A stretch of DNA of 64,000 nucleotides from Bradyrhizobium sp. CCBAU 53351 (lineage in GTDB: Bacteria; Pseudomonadota; Alphaproteobacteria; Rhizobiales; Xanthobacteraceae). A program made the translations under genes and the position numbers. The DNA is taken from the NCBI RefSeq assembly GCF_015291745.1, contig NZ_CP030059.1, forward strand, positions 3,561,501 to 3,625,500, read 5' to 3'. Below the pieces are notes generated by a model. The model worked only from the letters and a program-made list of their open reading frames with translations, made no database searches and was not told the origin of the DNA. Positions 22,090 through 30,855 of the stretch are shown piece after piece (position 1 is the stretch's first letter; every line of letters starts with the position of its first letter).

Positions 22090-22556
22090 TGACACGTCAA
22101 ACTCTGATCTTAGATGCCAATTTGATCGTCTTACTTGTTGTTGGATTGGCAGATGAGCGCGCCGTTCCAAAACACAAGCGCACGCGTGCTTACACCATCA
22201 ACGACTTCCGCTTGTTGCTCGACGTAATCTCCGAGTATCGAGAGCTTGCGGTGCTGCCAAACGCCCTCTCAGAAGCGTCCAATCTCCTAGAATTTGAAGG
22301 AAACGGTCTTCCGGAGAAAATATCGCGTCGATTTCTTCAATTCGTTTCTACAACGAGAGAGATCTATATCCCGAGTTTGAGTGCCACTGAACGAGCGGAG
22401 TTCCGACGCTTGGGATTGACGGATTCAGCCACCCTGGAGGCGGGCAAGGCGGGCGTTCATATTCTCTCTGCAGACCTTGGCCTATATCTGGCGGCAGTCA
22501 GTGCGGGGTACAGCGCAGCGAATTTCATACATGCTATTGAAGCTGCGCGGGCTTGA
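22089..22556 (+). CDS. PIN-domain protein, possible toxin
   Basis: 155 residues from the ATG at 22089, overlapping the previous stop. PIN-fold features: LILDANLIVLLVVG opens the protein with the first acidic residue, a conserved Glu is in LPNALSEASNLLEF near residue 62, LGLTDSATLEAG near 113 provides the third acid, and ILSADLGLYLAAVSAGY near 130 holds the last Asp. PIN domains are Mg-dependent ribonucleases, most often VapC-like toxins. Length is longer than the usual VapC of about 130 residues. Composition is AT-richer than its neighbours. Confidence 0.7.
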   Translation: MTRQTLILDANLIVLLVVGLADERAVPKHKRTRAYTINDFRLLLDVISEYRELAVLPNALSEASNLLEFEGNGLPEKISRRFLQFVSTTREIYIPSLSATERAEFRRLGLTDSATLEAGKAGVHILSADLGLYLAAVSAGYSAANFIHAIEAARA

Positions 22557-22574
22557 TCCTCCGGATTGAAATGG

Positions 22575-23648
22575 ATGCGCACCGACCTCTTCGATTTCGA
22601 ACTGCCGCCCGAGCGCATCGCGTTGCGCCCGGCGAGCCCGCGCGACTCCGCCAAGATGCTGGTCGTGGAGAACGGCGCGCTGCGCGACCAGACCATCGCC
22701 GACCTCGCACGATGGCTGAGGGCCGGCGACCAGCTCGTCGTCAACGACACCAAGGTGATCGCGGCGCAACTGAAGGGCCGGCGCATCGGCCGCGAGACCG
22801 AGCCCAGGATTGAGGCGACGCTGATCAAGCGGCTCGACGGCTCGCGCTGGCAGGCGCTGGTGAAGCCCGCCAAGAAGCTCGTCGCCGGCGACCGGGTCCG
22901 CTTCGGCAATGAAGGCAAGGTCTGCCTGCTCGGCCATCTCGACGCCGAGGTCGAGGCCAAGGGCCTCGAGGGCGAGGTGACGCTGTCGTTCTCGTTCCAC
23001 GGCCCGGCGCTGGACCAGGCCATCGCCGATCTCGGCAGCCCGCCGCTGCCGCCCTACATCGCTTCCAAGCGCACGCCCGACGATCAGGACCTCGCCGACT
23101 ACCAGACCATGTTTGCGGCGAACGAAGGCGCCGTCGCCGCGCCGACGGCCGGCCTGCATTTCACCCCGGCACTGGAGCAGGCGCTGCGCGCGCGCGACGT
23201 GGGCGTCAACAGGGTCACGCTGCATGTCGGGGCAGGGACGTTCCTGCCGGTGAAGGTCGAGGACACCGAAGCCCACAAGATGCACGCCGAGTGGGGCACG
23301 ATCTCGGCCGAGACGGCAGAGCGTCTCAACACGGCGCGAAAGAATGGCGGCCGTATCATCGCGGTCGGCACCACGTCATTGCGGCTGCTGGAGAGCGCCG
23401 CACGCGAGGATGGCACCATCCAGCCCTTCGCCGCCGAGACGTCGATCTTCATCACCCCCGGCTATCGCTTCCGCGCCGTCGATATCCTGATGACCAATTT
23501 CCATTTGCCGAAGTCGACGCTGTTCATGCTGGTGTCAGCCTTCTCGGGGCTCGAGACGATGAAGGCGGCGTATGCGCACGCCATCGCGAATGGGTATCGG
23601 TTTTATTCGTACGGGGATGCGTGTTTGCTGTTTCGAGCGAACGACTGA
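22575..23648 (+). CDS. queA: S-adenosylmethionine:tRNA ribosyltransferase-isomerase
   Basis: 357 residues, normal for QueA. It transfers and isomerises the ribosyl part of AdoMet onto preQ1-modified tRNA to give epoxyqueuosine. Marks are the opening [59 protein letters not shown] and the closing [17 protein letters not shown]. The start is the ATG at 22575, the usual beginning of the family; the upstream TTG is not needed. tgt, acting earlier in the same pathway, lies 4.6 kb downstream rather than adjacent. Confidence 0.96.
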   Translation: MRTDLFDFELPPERIALRPASPRDSAKMLVVENGALRDQTIADLARWLRAGDQLVVNDTKVIAAQLKGRRIGRETEPRIEATLIKRLDGSRWQALVKPAKKLVAGDRVRFGNEGKVCLLGHLDAEVEAKGLEGEVTLSFSFHGPALDQAIADLGSPPLPPYIASKRTPDDQDLADYQTMFAANEGAVAAPTAGLHFTPALEQALRARDVGVNRVTLHVGAGTFLPVKVEDTEAHKMHAEWGTISAETAERLNTARKNGGRIIAVGTTSLRLLESAAREDGTIQPFAAETSIFITPGYRFRAVDILMTNFHLPKSTLFMLVSAFSGLETMKAAYAHAIANGYRFYSYGDACLLFRAND

Positions 23649-23659
23649 CGTTACGCCGC

Positions 23660-23800
23660 AGGGAGGGCAAAGCGAAGCGTGCCCACGTCTTTTCTGAATG
23701 CGGAGAGCGATGGCGGGCATAAGCACCATGCCCACCATCTTTTCATGATCGAGACAGTTGGTGGGCACGCTGCGCTGCGCCTACCCTACGATACCGGTTA
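23660..23800. repeat. Inverted interspersed repeat between queA and asd
   Basis: AGGGCAAAGCGAAGCGTGCC near 23666 faces GGTGGGCACGCTGCGCTGCGC near 23761 as two long imperfect arms, with GCCCACC copies between. It lies between convergent queA and asd. This GGGCAAAGCGAAGCGTGCCC type is a frequent repeat in Bradyrhizobium (from memory). Probable function, if any, is transcription termination. Confidence 0.6.
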
Positions 23801-23812
23801 CCACGACATCGA

Positions 23813-24838
23813 CTATGCCATCACGCGCTGCGGCAGCAGCTCGGCGATCTGCACCGCGTTCAGCGCTGCGCCCTTGAGCAGCTGATCGGCCGCGACGAAC
23901 ATCGAGATCGAATGGCCGCTGGGGTCGCTGAGATCCTTGCGGATGCGGCCGACCAGGACGTCGTCCTGGCCCGAGGCGTCGATCGGCATCGGGAAGTAGT
24001 TCCTGGCGCGGTCGTCGACGACCTTGACGCCCGGCGCCTGCGCCATGATGGCGCGGACCTGGTCCTCGCTGATCGGCTTCTCGCATTCGAAGGTGATGGC
24101 CTCGCAATGTGCGCGCAGCACCGGTACGCGCACGCAGGTGACGCCGATCGCGATTGTCTCGTCTTCGAAGATCTTGCGGGTCTCCTTGATGACCTTGGTC
24201 TCTTCGTCGTTATAGCCGGTGTCGGGGTCGATCGCCGTGTTGTGGTTGAAGAGGTTGAAGGCGTAGGGGTGCGGCATCACCTTCGGCGTATAGACCTGCC
24301 CGTTGAGATTGGCGCGGGTGGATTCGACCAGCTCCTCCATCGCGGCGGCGCCAGCGCCGCTTGCGGCCTGATAGGTCGAGATGATCACGCGCTTGATGCG
24401 GTTCTTCTGGTGGATCGGCCACAATGGCACCAGCGCGGTGATCGCCGCGCAGTTCGGGTTGGCGATGATGCCCTTGTGATCCCTGATGCGGTTCGCGTTG
24501 ATCTCGGGGATCACCAGCGGCACGTTCGGGTCCATGCGGAAAGCGGAGGAGTTGTCGACCACGACCGCGCCGGACTTGACGGCGATCGGCGCATACTTCT
24601 TCGAAATGCTCCCGCCGGCGGAGAACAGGGCGATGTCGACACCCTCGAAGGACCGCTCGGTCAGCTCCTCGATCACGATCGGCTGACCGCGGAACGACAC
24701 CGTCTTGCCGGCCGAGCGGGCGCTGGCGAGCGCCTTGAGCTTGCCGACGCGAAAGCCGCGCTTGTCCATGGTGGCGATGAATTCGGCGCCCACCGCACCG
24801 GTGACGCCGACAATCGCGACGACAGGATCGTTACTCAC
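23813..24838 (-). CDS. asd: Aspartate-semialdehyde dehydrogenase
   Basis: 341 residues from a GTG at 24838, chosen because GGAGGA lies a few bases before it; the ATG at 24850 would place that Shine-Dalgarno inside the gene. Asd reduces aspartyl phosphate to aspartate semialdehyde with NADPH, the branch point to lysine/diaminopimelate, threonine and methionine. NADP loop VVAIVGVTGAVGAEF, FSAGGSISKKYAP, active-site Cys in NPNCAAI near residue 130 and catalytic His in RVPVLRAHCEAI are present. A threonine-rich leader peptide and a terminator lie directly upstream. Confidence 0.96.
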   Translation of the reverse strand: MSNDPVVAIVGVTGAVGAEFIATMDKRGFRVGKLKALASARSAGKTVSFRGQPIVIEELTERSFEGVDIALFSAGGSISKKYAPIAVKSGAVVVDNSSAFRMDPNVPLVIPEINANRIRDHKGIIANPNCAAITALVPLWPIHQKNRIKRVIISTYQAASGAGAAAMEELVESTRANLNGQVYTPKVMPHPYAFNLFNHNTAIDPDTGYNDEETKVIKETRKIFEDETIAIGVTCVRVPVLRAHCEAITFECEKPISEDQVRAIMAQAPGVKVVDDRARNYFPMPIDASGQDDVLVGRIRKDLSDPSGHSISMFVAADQLLKGAALNAVQIAELLPQRVMA

Positions 24839-24868
24839 TTTGTCCTCCATTGAGATTTGCGAACAAGA

Positions 24869-24904
24869 CAACAAAAAAGCCCCGGTCCATCGAGGGCGGG
24901 GCTT
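24869..24904 (-). terminator. Terminator in the asd leader (putative attenuator)
   Basis: On the minus strand AAGCCCCG and CGGGGCTT (24897-24904 and 24877-24884 on the plus strand) form an 8-bp stem followed by six T residues. It ends about 30 bases before the asd start and lies 30 bases after the stop of a Thr-rich leader peptide. A GGGGC just after the Thr codons could pair with GCCCC of the stem as an antiterminator. Confidence 0.8.
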
Positions 24905-24935
24905 GCCGTAGAGCTGATGCGTTTAAGTCGATGAC

Positions 24936-25007
24936 TTACGTGCGCACGCCTCCCCGGGCCCCTGAGGCCGTGGTGGTTTTGGTCGTGCGTTTGGTGGTCG
25001 TGAACAT
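24936..25007 (-). CDS. Threonine-rich leader peptide of asd
   Basis: A 23-codon reading frame from the ATG at 25007 to the TAA at 24936-24938. Nine of its 23 residues are Thr, at positions 3-5, 8, 9, 11-13 and 23; eight of them fall in the first thirteen residues (MFTTTKRTTKTTT). Clustered regulatory codons followed by a terminator with a T-run directly before the biosynthetic gene are the layout of amino-acid attenuators such as the thr leader of E. coli. Threonine is an end product of the pathway that asd feeds. The Shine-Dalgarno is weak. Confidence 0.7.
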   Translation of the reverse strand: MFTTTKRTTKTTTASGARGGVRT

Positions 25008-25100
25008 GGCGGCGACTTATGCGGGAGAGTCTTGCGGCCGTCAATGGCTTTTCGTTCCCGGCCGATGCCGGGGGCGAAGCCTGCCGCTATCTAGCAGCCG

Positions 25101-25700
25101 CTATTTCCTGGCGCCCGGGGGCTCCAGGATGACCTCCTTGAGGTCGTCGCCGCTGATCACGACGATCGCGAAATTGAGCCGGCCGCGTTCGCGCACGAGG
25201 CCACCGCTGATCGCCTTGCCCGAGGCTGCGCGCTCGGCAACACGCACGGCATCCGCGAGACGGTGCCTGATCGCACCGAGGGCCGCAAGGTTGCTGCGAT
25301 CGTCGTTGTCGAGCTCGGCGAGGGGGAGGGCAGCTTCTCCGCCGACGAGTTCGCCCGTCGCTGCATTGATGGTGTGGCGCCAGATCCGGTCGTTGTGCAG
25401 GGTCTTCACGCGATACACCGGCACGCCGGCGGCTCCGTCAAAACTCACATCCGCCGTGGTGGCGCCGGCGTGACGGGCTTCGGCGATCGCCATGGCCTGG
25501 CTGATCGAGATCGACGAGCTGCGGAAACGCTCGATCTCGCGGCTGACGGCTTGGCGGTCGGCCTCGGCATCACCATCTGCATCGCTGTGAAGGGCAGTCG
25601 GCGTGCCCGCGGTCACGATCGCCCGGGCGGGCGCGGCGAGGAGCAGGGCGGACAGGCCGATCGCCAGCAGTCCTGAAGTCCATCGTTTGGCTGTCGTCAT
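25101..25700 (-). CDS. Exported PepSY-domain protein
   Basis: 199 residues. A signal peptide (MTTAKRWTSGLLAIGLSALLLAAPARA) leads into a first PepSY-like unit (SISISQAMAIAEARHAGATTADVSFD, then VPVYRVKTLHNDRIWRHTI with NAATGELVGGE) and a second, weaker one in the C-terminal third. PepSY domains are small periplasmic modules often linked to peptidase inhibition or redox and metal systems. A palindromic TetR-type operator lies about 175 bases upstream. Function unknown. Confidence 0.75.
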   Translation of the reverse strand: MTTAKRWTSGLLAIGLSALLLAAPARAIVTAGTPTALHSDADGDAEADRQAVSREIERFRSSSISISQAMAIAEARHAGATTADVSFDGAAGVPVYRVKTLHNDRIWRHTINAATGELVGGEAALPLAELDNDDRSNLAALGAIRHRLADAVRVAERAASGKAISGGLVRERGRLNFAIVVISGDDLKEVILEPPGARK

Positions 25701-25872
25701 GCTCGAAACCCTCGACCAGCGAGTGTGCCGGATGATCGTAAAGAATTCGCGGCCGGCCTTGGGCGTCGGCCGGCCGCGGAGCGACGCACCGGGCTGTACC
25801 CGGCACGGCGATCTCAGCGGTACGGGCCACCTTTGGGGCTGGTGAAAAAAGCGGTCCGTATCGCTTATAACT

Positions 25873-25891
25873 AAACCATACCGTATCGTTT
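25873..25891. promoter_or_regulatory. Palindromic TetR-type operator, site 1
   Basis: AAACCATACCGTATCGTTT is a 19-bp near-perfect palindrome, with eight of nine positions matching across the central base. It lies upstream of the PepSY gene and downstream of the tetR gene. A closely matching copy is found at 28083-28101 before the patatin gene. Confidence 0.7.
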
Positions 25892-25952
25892 TATTTGGGT
25901 CAACGGCTCCTCCCGTATCCCCATGGGGATAGATCGTGCGTTCACGGAAATG

Positions 25953-26732
25953 TCAGCGTGAGGGGCGGCGGCGTGGCGCGGCTTTGGTGGTCTGGACGCG
26001 GTCCGCAGGTCCGAGCGCGCCGGCCAGGAACAGCTTGATCGCGACGCGCATCCGCTTCTCGGCGGCCTTCATCTCGAGGGCCGTTCCGAAGGTCGCCAAG
26101 CGGTGGGTGTGACCGACGACCACATCGAGGAATACCTCGGCCGCAATGGTGGTATCCTCGACATCGAGCGCGCCTTGCGCCACCAGATTGTCGAAGAAGC
26201 GCGCGGTGGTGGCGACCGCCTTGAGCCAGCCTTCCTCCTTGCCGAGCTTGGCGACATCAGGGAAATTGATCGCCTGCGACGTCATCATGCGGCTGAAGGC
26301 GACGGCGTCCGGACCGCAGGTGAACGTCAGCATCTCGCGTCCGATCTCGATCAGCCGTTGCTCGACCGGGATGTCCGAGGCGCTGGAGAGCTGCGTCTCG
26401 GCGGCTGCCGACAACGGCGCGAGCCAGCGCGCGATCTCGCGCCTCAGCACGGCGGCGAACAGGCCGCGCTTGTCGCCGTAGCGGGAATAGACGGTGGGCT
26501 TGCTCACCCGGGCCGCTTCCGCGACCGCATCGAGCGAGGTTGCGTCGAAGCCGCGATCCAGGAACAGACGGGTGGCGACCTCGATCAGCCGCTGGTCGCG
26601 CTCGATCGCGGCGGTCTTCGTCGGCCGGCCGCCGCGCGACTTCGGCACCTCGCGCCGCGGCGCAGCCGCTCTCGTCCTGGTCGCAGTCAATCCCATGCCC
26701 AATGATTCCTGCGCGTTTCTGACAGTCGTCAT
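25953..26732 (-). CDS. TetR/AcrR-family repressor (AefR-like)
   Basis: 259 residues from the ATG at 26732; an ATG at 26696 is a second option. A basic N-terminal tail (RREVPKSRGGRPTK) leads to the TetR helix-turn-helix: RLIEVATRLFLDRGFDATSLDAVAEAARVSKPTVYSRYGDKRGLF is the typical block with the recognition helix VSKPTVYSRY. The C-terminal ligand domain (FLDVVVGHTHRLATFG) is like the AefR class. It follows the patatin gene by about 90 bases on the same strand. The two matching palindromes nearby are its likely operators. Ligand unknown. Confidence 0.9.
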   Translation of the reverse strand: MTTVRNAQESLGMGLTATRTRAAAPRREVPKSRGGRPTKTAAIERDQRLIEVATRLFLDRGFDATSLDAVAEAARVSKPTVYSRYGDKRGLFAAVLRREIARWLAPLSAAAETQLSSASDIPVEQRLIEIGREMLTFTCGPDAVAFSRMMTSQAINFPDVAKLGKEEGWLKAVATTARFFDNLVAQGALDVEDTTIAAEVFLDVVVGHTHRLATFGTALEMKAAEKRMRVAIKLFLAGALGPADRVQTTKAAPRRRPSR

Positions 26733-26823
26733 TCGCTCTATATCGTGCAGGAGTCGATGCGTCATCGCGAATCTGGCCGAATTGGCCATATCGTCAACGG
26801 TTTCGGCGGGGCTGCGTTCCGTC

Positions 26824-28008
26824 TCACGGCACCGTCGAGCTCCAGGCCTGACCCGAGGCGGCCTTGTCATATCCGTATTGATAGAGCGCCCGCATATAGG
26901 CGGTGTCGAAGCCTTGCGACGGCGGCGGCGGATAGTCGCGCGCGATGTAGGAGAGATGAAAGCCGAGACGGTTGCGCTTGGCGAAATCATAAGTCGAGAA
27001 GATGATCGAGCGCGTCTGTGACTGGGTGATCGCCGACAGGCTGCGCGAGGCGACATCGATGGTGCCGTTGGAGACGAGCTCGAAATTGCGTTCGATCTTC
27101 TTGTTGACGAGGATGTAGATGTCCATCCTCGCGCTGCCCGGCAGTCGGTTGCCCTGGAATAGCAGGGCTTCCGGCAGCGTCAGCACCGGCGCGGTCACGC
27201 CACCGTCGACGTGCATCTCCTGAAACTTGCGGCCCTGGCCCTCGGCGTCGATCATGATGGGCGGAAACACCAGGGGAATGCTGGCGGAGGCCGCCATCAC
27301 GTCGCGAAACAGCTTGACCGCTTCGGGCGTGCCGACCGCGGCGATCTTGCCCATGTCCCAGATCGCGGTGCGCTGGGTGTCGAGATCGGTCGTCACCACC
27401 AACAGCTTCCGGCCCTTGGCGTTTTCGCGCGCGACTTGCGCCACGATCTCCGGCCCGACATAGCGCGCCACGAGCTCGCGCAGCCGCGTGTTGCCGAACA
27501 GGCCGGATCCGAACAGCACGCGCATGATGCTGGGATCGCTGAGCAGGCTTTCCGCGATGCCGGTGGTGTAGACCTCTTTCAGCGTGTCGTCGTATTGCGA
27601 ACCCAGAAACGCGAACGGCGCGATCAGGCCGCCGGTGCTCACGCCCGAGACGACGGAGAAAGTGGGGCGGGTTCTCGCCGCGGTCCAGCCGTTGAGCACG
27701 CCGACGCCGTAGGCGCCATCGGCGCCGCCGCCGGACAGCGCCAGATAGGACTTCGTCGCGTAGCTGGTGTCTTTCTCGAAGCTGAATTTCGTGACGGGGT
27801 CGTCGGCGTAGCGCCTGAGGCCGTCGATATCGAGCACGCGCGAGGTGCTGGCTTCTGCAGCCGTATAGGGCGTGCGGGGCAGGGAGGTGCAGGCGGCGAG
27901 CGCCAGGCCGCACGTCAGGACCAGGACTCCGATCAGGCTGCGGCCTGCCTGCCTGATCCGGTCACGGGAACGGCCGGGGACATCAGTCGAACACGAAGGA
28001 AGGGGCAT
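26824..28008 (-). CDS. Patatin-like phospholipase, probable lipoprotein
   Basis: 394 residues from the ATG at 28008; in-frame ATGs at 28032 and 28050 are possible. A lipobox (LALAAC) ends a hydrophobic segment near residue 40, so it is probably anchored in the membrane after export. The patatin domain has the oxyanion loop SGGGADGAYGVG, the nucleophile Ser in GVSTGG and the partner Asp in HVDGGVTAPV. These define an acyl hydrolase of the PNPLA type. A TetR-type operator lies 75 bases upstream, and the tetR gene follows, which suggests autoregulation. Confidence 0.88.
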   Translation of the reverse strand: MPLPSCSTDVPGRSRDRIRQAGRSLIGVLVLTCGLALAACTSLPRTPYTAAEASTSRVLDIDGLRRYADDPVTKFSFEKDTSYATKSYLALSGGGADGAYGVGVLNGWTAARTRPTFSVVSGVSTGGLIAPFAFLGSQYDDTLKEVYTTGIAESLLSDPSIMRVLFGSGLFGNTRLRELVARYVGPEIVAQVARENAKGRKLLVVTTDLDTQRTAIWDMGKIAAVGTPEAVKLFRDVMAASASIPLVFPPIMIDAEGQGRKFQEMHVDGGVTAPVLTLPEALLFQGNRLPGSARMDIYILVNKKIERNFELVSNGTIDVASRSLSAITQSQTRSIIFSTYDFAKRNRLGFHLSYIARDYPPPPSQGFDTAYMRALYQYGYDKAASGQAWSSTVP

Positions 28009-28082
28009 TGTCGGCGGCTGGCGATCACACATTTGACGCCGCCGGCGCATTTCGCCGCAGCATCTCGTCCAGCCCCGTAGTA

Positions 28083-28101
28083 AAACTACACGGTATCGTT
28101 T
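28083..28101. promoter_or_regulatory. Palindromic TetR-type operator, site 2
   Basis: AAACTACACGGTATCGTTT is a 19-bp imperfect palindrome sharing 16 of 19 bases with site 1 at 25873-25891. It sits upstream of the patatin-tetR pair and about 125 bases before tgt on the other strand. Confidence 0.7.
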
Positions 28102-28224
28102 TGTTTAACAAGACTGGCGGGGTGAATATTCGCGGCGATTGTGTCCCAGTCTGAGGCACCGACTGGCCGCTGCGCAGGTCTATGCGGGTTGATCGGCTTC
28201 CTCCGACACGCAATAAGCACGGCC

Positions 28225-29370
28225 ATGAATCCCGACAATGACCTCCCCAATCACTTTGAGTTGCTCGCCACCGATGGCGCCGCGCGCACCGGACGCCTGA
28301 CCACGCCGCACGGCGTGGTGCGGACGCCGGCCTTCATGCCGGTCGGTACCGCGGGTGCCATGAAGGGCATGCACTGGCGCGAGGTACGCGATGCCGGCGC
28401 CGACATTGTGCTCGGCAACACCTATCATTTGATGCTGCGTCCGAGCGCCGAGCGGATCGCGGCACTCGGCGGCTTGCAGCGGTTCACCGGCTGGAACGGG
28501 CCGATGCTGACGGATTCCGGCGGCTTCCAGGTGATGTCGCTGGCGGACCTGCGCAAGATCAGCGAGCACGCCGTCACCTTCCGCTCGCATATCGACGGTG
28601 CCAAGGTCGAGCTGTCGCCGGAGCGCTCGATCGAGGTGCAGCGCCTGCTCGGCTCGGACATCGCCATGCAGATGGACGAGTGCGTGCGGCTGCCGGCCGA
28701 GCACGCCGACATCGAGCGCGCCATGCAATTGTCGCTGCGCTGGGCCGAGCGCTCGAAGCGCGCCTTCGAGAACGCTCCCGACGGCTACATGCTGTTCGGC
28801 ATCGTGCAGGGCGGCGACGTGCCGCAACTGCGGCACGTGAGTGCGCAAGGCCTGGTCGCAATCGGCTTCCATGGCTATGCGATCGGCGGCCTTGCCGTCG
28901 GCGAGCCGCAGGCGGTGATGCTGGCGATGATCGACGAGACCGCGCCGGTGCTGCCGAAAGAGCGCCCGCGCTATCTGATGGGCGTCGGCACGCCCGACGA
29001 CATCCTCGAAGCCGTGAAGCGCGGCATCGACATGTTCGATTGCGTGATGCCGACGCGCAATGGCCGGCACGGCGTCGCCTTCACCCGCTTCGGTCAGGTG
29101 AACCTCCGCAACGCGCGCCACGCCGACGATCCGCGCCCGCTGGATGAGGAGAGCTCATGGCCGTCGGCGCGCAACTGCGCGCGCGCCTATCTGCACCATC
29201 TCGTCAAGGCGGGCGAGACGCTCGGGGCGATGCTGTTGTCCGAAATCAATATCGCTTACTACCAGTTCCTGATGCTGGGCATCAGGGACGCGATCGCACA
29301 GGGAAAATTCGAGGAGTTCTATCAGCGTACGCGCGAGGACTGGGCGAAGGGCGACATCGCCCCGCGCTAG
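28225..29370 (+). CDS. tgt: tRNA-guanine transglycosylase
   Basis: 381 residues from the ATG at 28225. Tgt swaps guanine 34 for preQ1 in tRNAs with GUN anticodons, the step before QueA. The general base and nucleophile Asp are in MLTDSGGFQ near residue 95 and [12 protein letters not shown] near 270. The usual zinc site (CxCxxC plus His, residues 302, 304, 307 and 333 in E. coli) is not kept: the aligned residues in [19 protein letters not shown] and SEINIAYYQ are Ser, Trp, Ala and Ile. The rest of the fold is intact, so it is probably still a functional gene. Confidence 0.94.
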   Translation: MNPDNDLPNHFELLATDGAARTGRLTTPHGVVRTPAFMPVGTAGAMKGMHWREVRDAGADIVLGNTYHLMLRPSAERIAALGGLQRFTGWNGPMLTDSGGFQVMSLADLRKISEHAVTFRSHIDGAKVELSPERSIEVQRLLGSDIAMQMDECVRLPAEHADIERAMQLSLRWAERSKRAFENAPDGYMLFGIVQGGDVPQLRHVSAQGLVAIGFHGYAIGGLAVGEPQAVMLAMIDETAPVLPKERPRYLMGVGTPDDILEAVKRGIDMFDCVMPTRNGRHGVAFTRFGQVNLRNARHADDPRPLDEESSWPSARNCARAYLHHLVKAGETLGAMLLSEINIAYYQFLMLGIRDAIAQGKFEEFYQRTREDWAKGDIAPR

Positions 29371-29428
29371 AGCAAAGCATGATCCGGAAAAGTGTGAAGC
29401 GGTTTTCCGACGAGATCATGCTCAGGTA
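29371..29428. repeat. Rhizobial palindromic repeat after tgt
   Basis: AGCATGATCCGGAAAAGTGT and GATCATGCTCAGG flank GGTTTTCCGA; GAGCATGATC-like ends and the CCGGAAAA/TTTTCCG pair give a short palindromic unit. From memory this unit is dispersed in many rhizobial genomes. It lies between the tgt stop and a convergent gene and may stop transcription. Confidence 0.65.
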
Positions 29429-29434
29429 ATGACG

Positions 29435-29653
29435 CTAATTGCACACGAACCGGGTCTTGACGGCATGCTTGGTGACGAAGCCATAGCCGCAATTATCGCA
29501 GGTCCAGAGATAGCTGATCATTTGGTCCGAGACGTAGGCGGATGCTTCGGCGGCGACCATGGAATCGGCGCAGACGGGACAGGTGGGCAACTCGCTGCAA
29601 CGCGGATCGCGGTTCGGCGCGACGGTCGACAACACTTCAGCAACTGCTGACAT
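29435..29653 (-). CDS. Small Zn-ribbon protein
   Basis: 72 residues from the ATG at 29653, which has GGAGG eight bases upstream. CPVCADSM and CDNCGYGF form two CxxC knuckles separated by a helical stretch, so the protein is a small zinc ribbon. It ends in KTRFVCN. Such proteins are frequent, uncharacterised and sometimes regulatory in Bradyrhizobium. Confidence 0.75.
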   Translation of the reverse strand: MSAVAEVLSTVAPNRDPRCSELPTCPVCADSMVAAEASAYVSDQMISYLWTCDNCGYGFVTKHAVKTRFVCN

Positions 29654-29874
29654 CGTGGTGACCTCCCTGCTTTGAGACATAAGTCTAACATAAGCAGAAG
29701 CTGTTGACGAGGTCGCAACACAAATGCGTTGGTTTTCTGATGTTTGCAGCTCACGCGATTTTGCGATGCAGCGTATTTAACATGTGCCGCATTGCCGCTT
29801 GCGCGTCGCCGCAAGCTGTCTGTAACTGCGCAAGAGCGCGATAGAACTGCAAATCGTCGCCATAGGAGTTCATC

Positions 29875-30852
29875 ATGGACGCATCGTCCAACACGGGTGC
29901 AGCGCACCAACCCGGCCGTGGCCGGATCTATGACTCGATCGTCGAGGCCTTCGGCAACACGCCGATCGTGCGCTTGCGTCGGCTGCCCGGAATGCACGGC
30001 GTGAATGCGACGATTTTGGCAAAACTTGAATATTTCAATCCGGCCGCAAGCGTGAAGGACCGCATCGGCGCGGCCATGATCATCGCGATGGAGAAGGCCG
30101 GCATCGTCAAGCCCGACACCGTGCTGATCGAGCCGACTTCCGGCAATACCGGCATTGCGCTGGCCTTCGTGGCGGCGTCGCGCGGCTACCGCCTCAAGCT
30201 GGTGATGCCGGAATCGATGTCGATCGAGCGGCGCAAGATGCTGGCCTTTCTCGGGGCCGAACTGGTGTTGACGCCGGCCGCGCAAGGCATGAAGGGCGCG
30301 ATCGCCGCCGCCGAGGAGCTGTTGAAGACGACGCCGAACTCGGTGATGCCGCAGCAGTTCAAGAACCTCGCCAATCCCGAGGTGCACCGCCGCACCACCG
30401 CGGAGGAGATCTGGAACGACACCGCCGGCGATATCGACTTCTTCGTCGCCGGTGTCGGTACCGGCGGCACGATCACCGGCGTCGGCCAGGTGCTCAAACC
30501 GCGCAAGGCCTCACTTCGCGTCGTCGCGGTCGAGCCGGAGGAGAGCCCGGTGCTGTCAGGGGGGCAGCATACGCCGCACAAGATCCAGGGCATCGGCGCC
30601 GGGTTCGTCCCTGACATCCTCGACCGCGCGGTGATCGACGAGATCGTGAAGATCAACTCGACGACGGCGATCGAGACCGCCCGCGCGCTGGCGCGGCATG
30701 AAGGCATTCCGGGCGGCATCTCCTCTGGAGCTGCGATTGCGGCCGCGCTTGAGATTGGCAAGCGGCCGGAAGCCGCCGGCAAGACCATCCTGGCGATCGT
30801 GCCGTCCTTCTCCGAGCGGTATCTTTCGACAGCCTTGTTTGAGGGGATCTAG
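29875..30852 (+). CDS. cysK: Cysteine synthase A (O-acetylserine sulfhydrylase)
   Basis: 325 residues. It makes cysteine from O-acetylserine and sulfide using PLP. The PLP lysine is in [11 protein letters not shown] near residue 57, the substrate loop is [11 protein letters not shown], the phosphate-binding loop [11 protein letters not shown] near residue 193, and the [11 protein letters not shown]er region near 285. The length fits the class. GGAG precedes the ATG. The BrnA-like gene starts three bases after the stop, so both may share a transcript. Confidence 0.95.
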   Translation: MDASSNTGAAHQPGRGRIYDSIVEAFGNTPIVRLRRLPGMHGVNATILAKLEYFNPAASVKDRIGAAMIIAMEKAGIVKPDTVLIEPTSGNTGIALAFVAASRGYRLKLVMPESMSIERRKMLAFLGAELVLTPAAQGMKGAIAAAEELLKTTPNSVMPQQFKNLANPEVHRRTTAEEIWNDTAGDIDFFVAGVGTGGTITGVGQVLKPRKASLRVVAVEPEESPVLSGGQHTPHKIQGIGAGFVPDILDRAVIDEIVKINSTTAIETARALARHEGIPGGISSGAAIAAALEIGKRPEAAGKTILAIVPSFSERYLSTALFEGI

Positions 30853-30855
30853 GAC

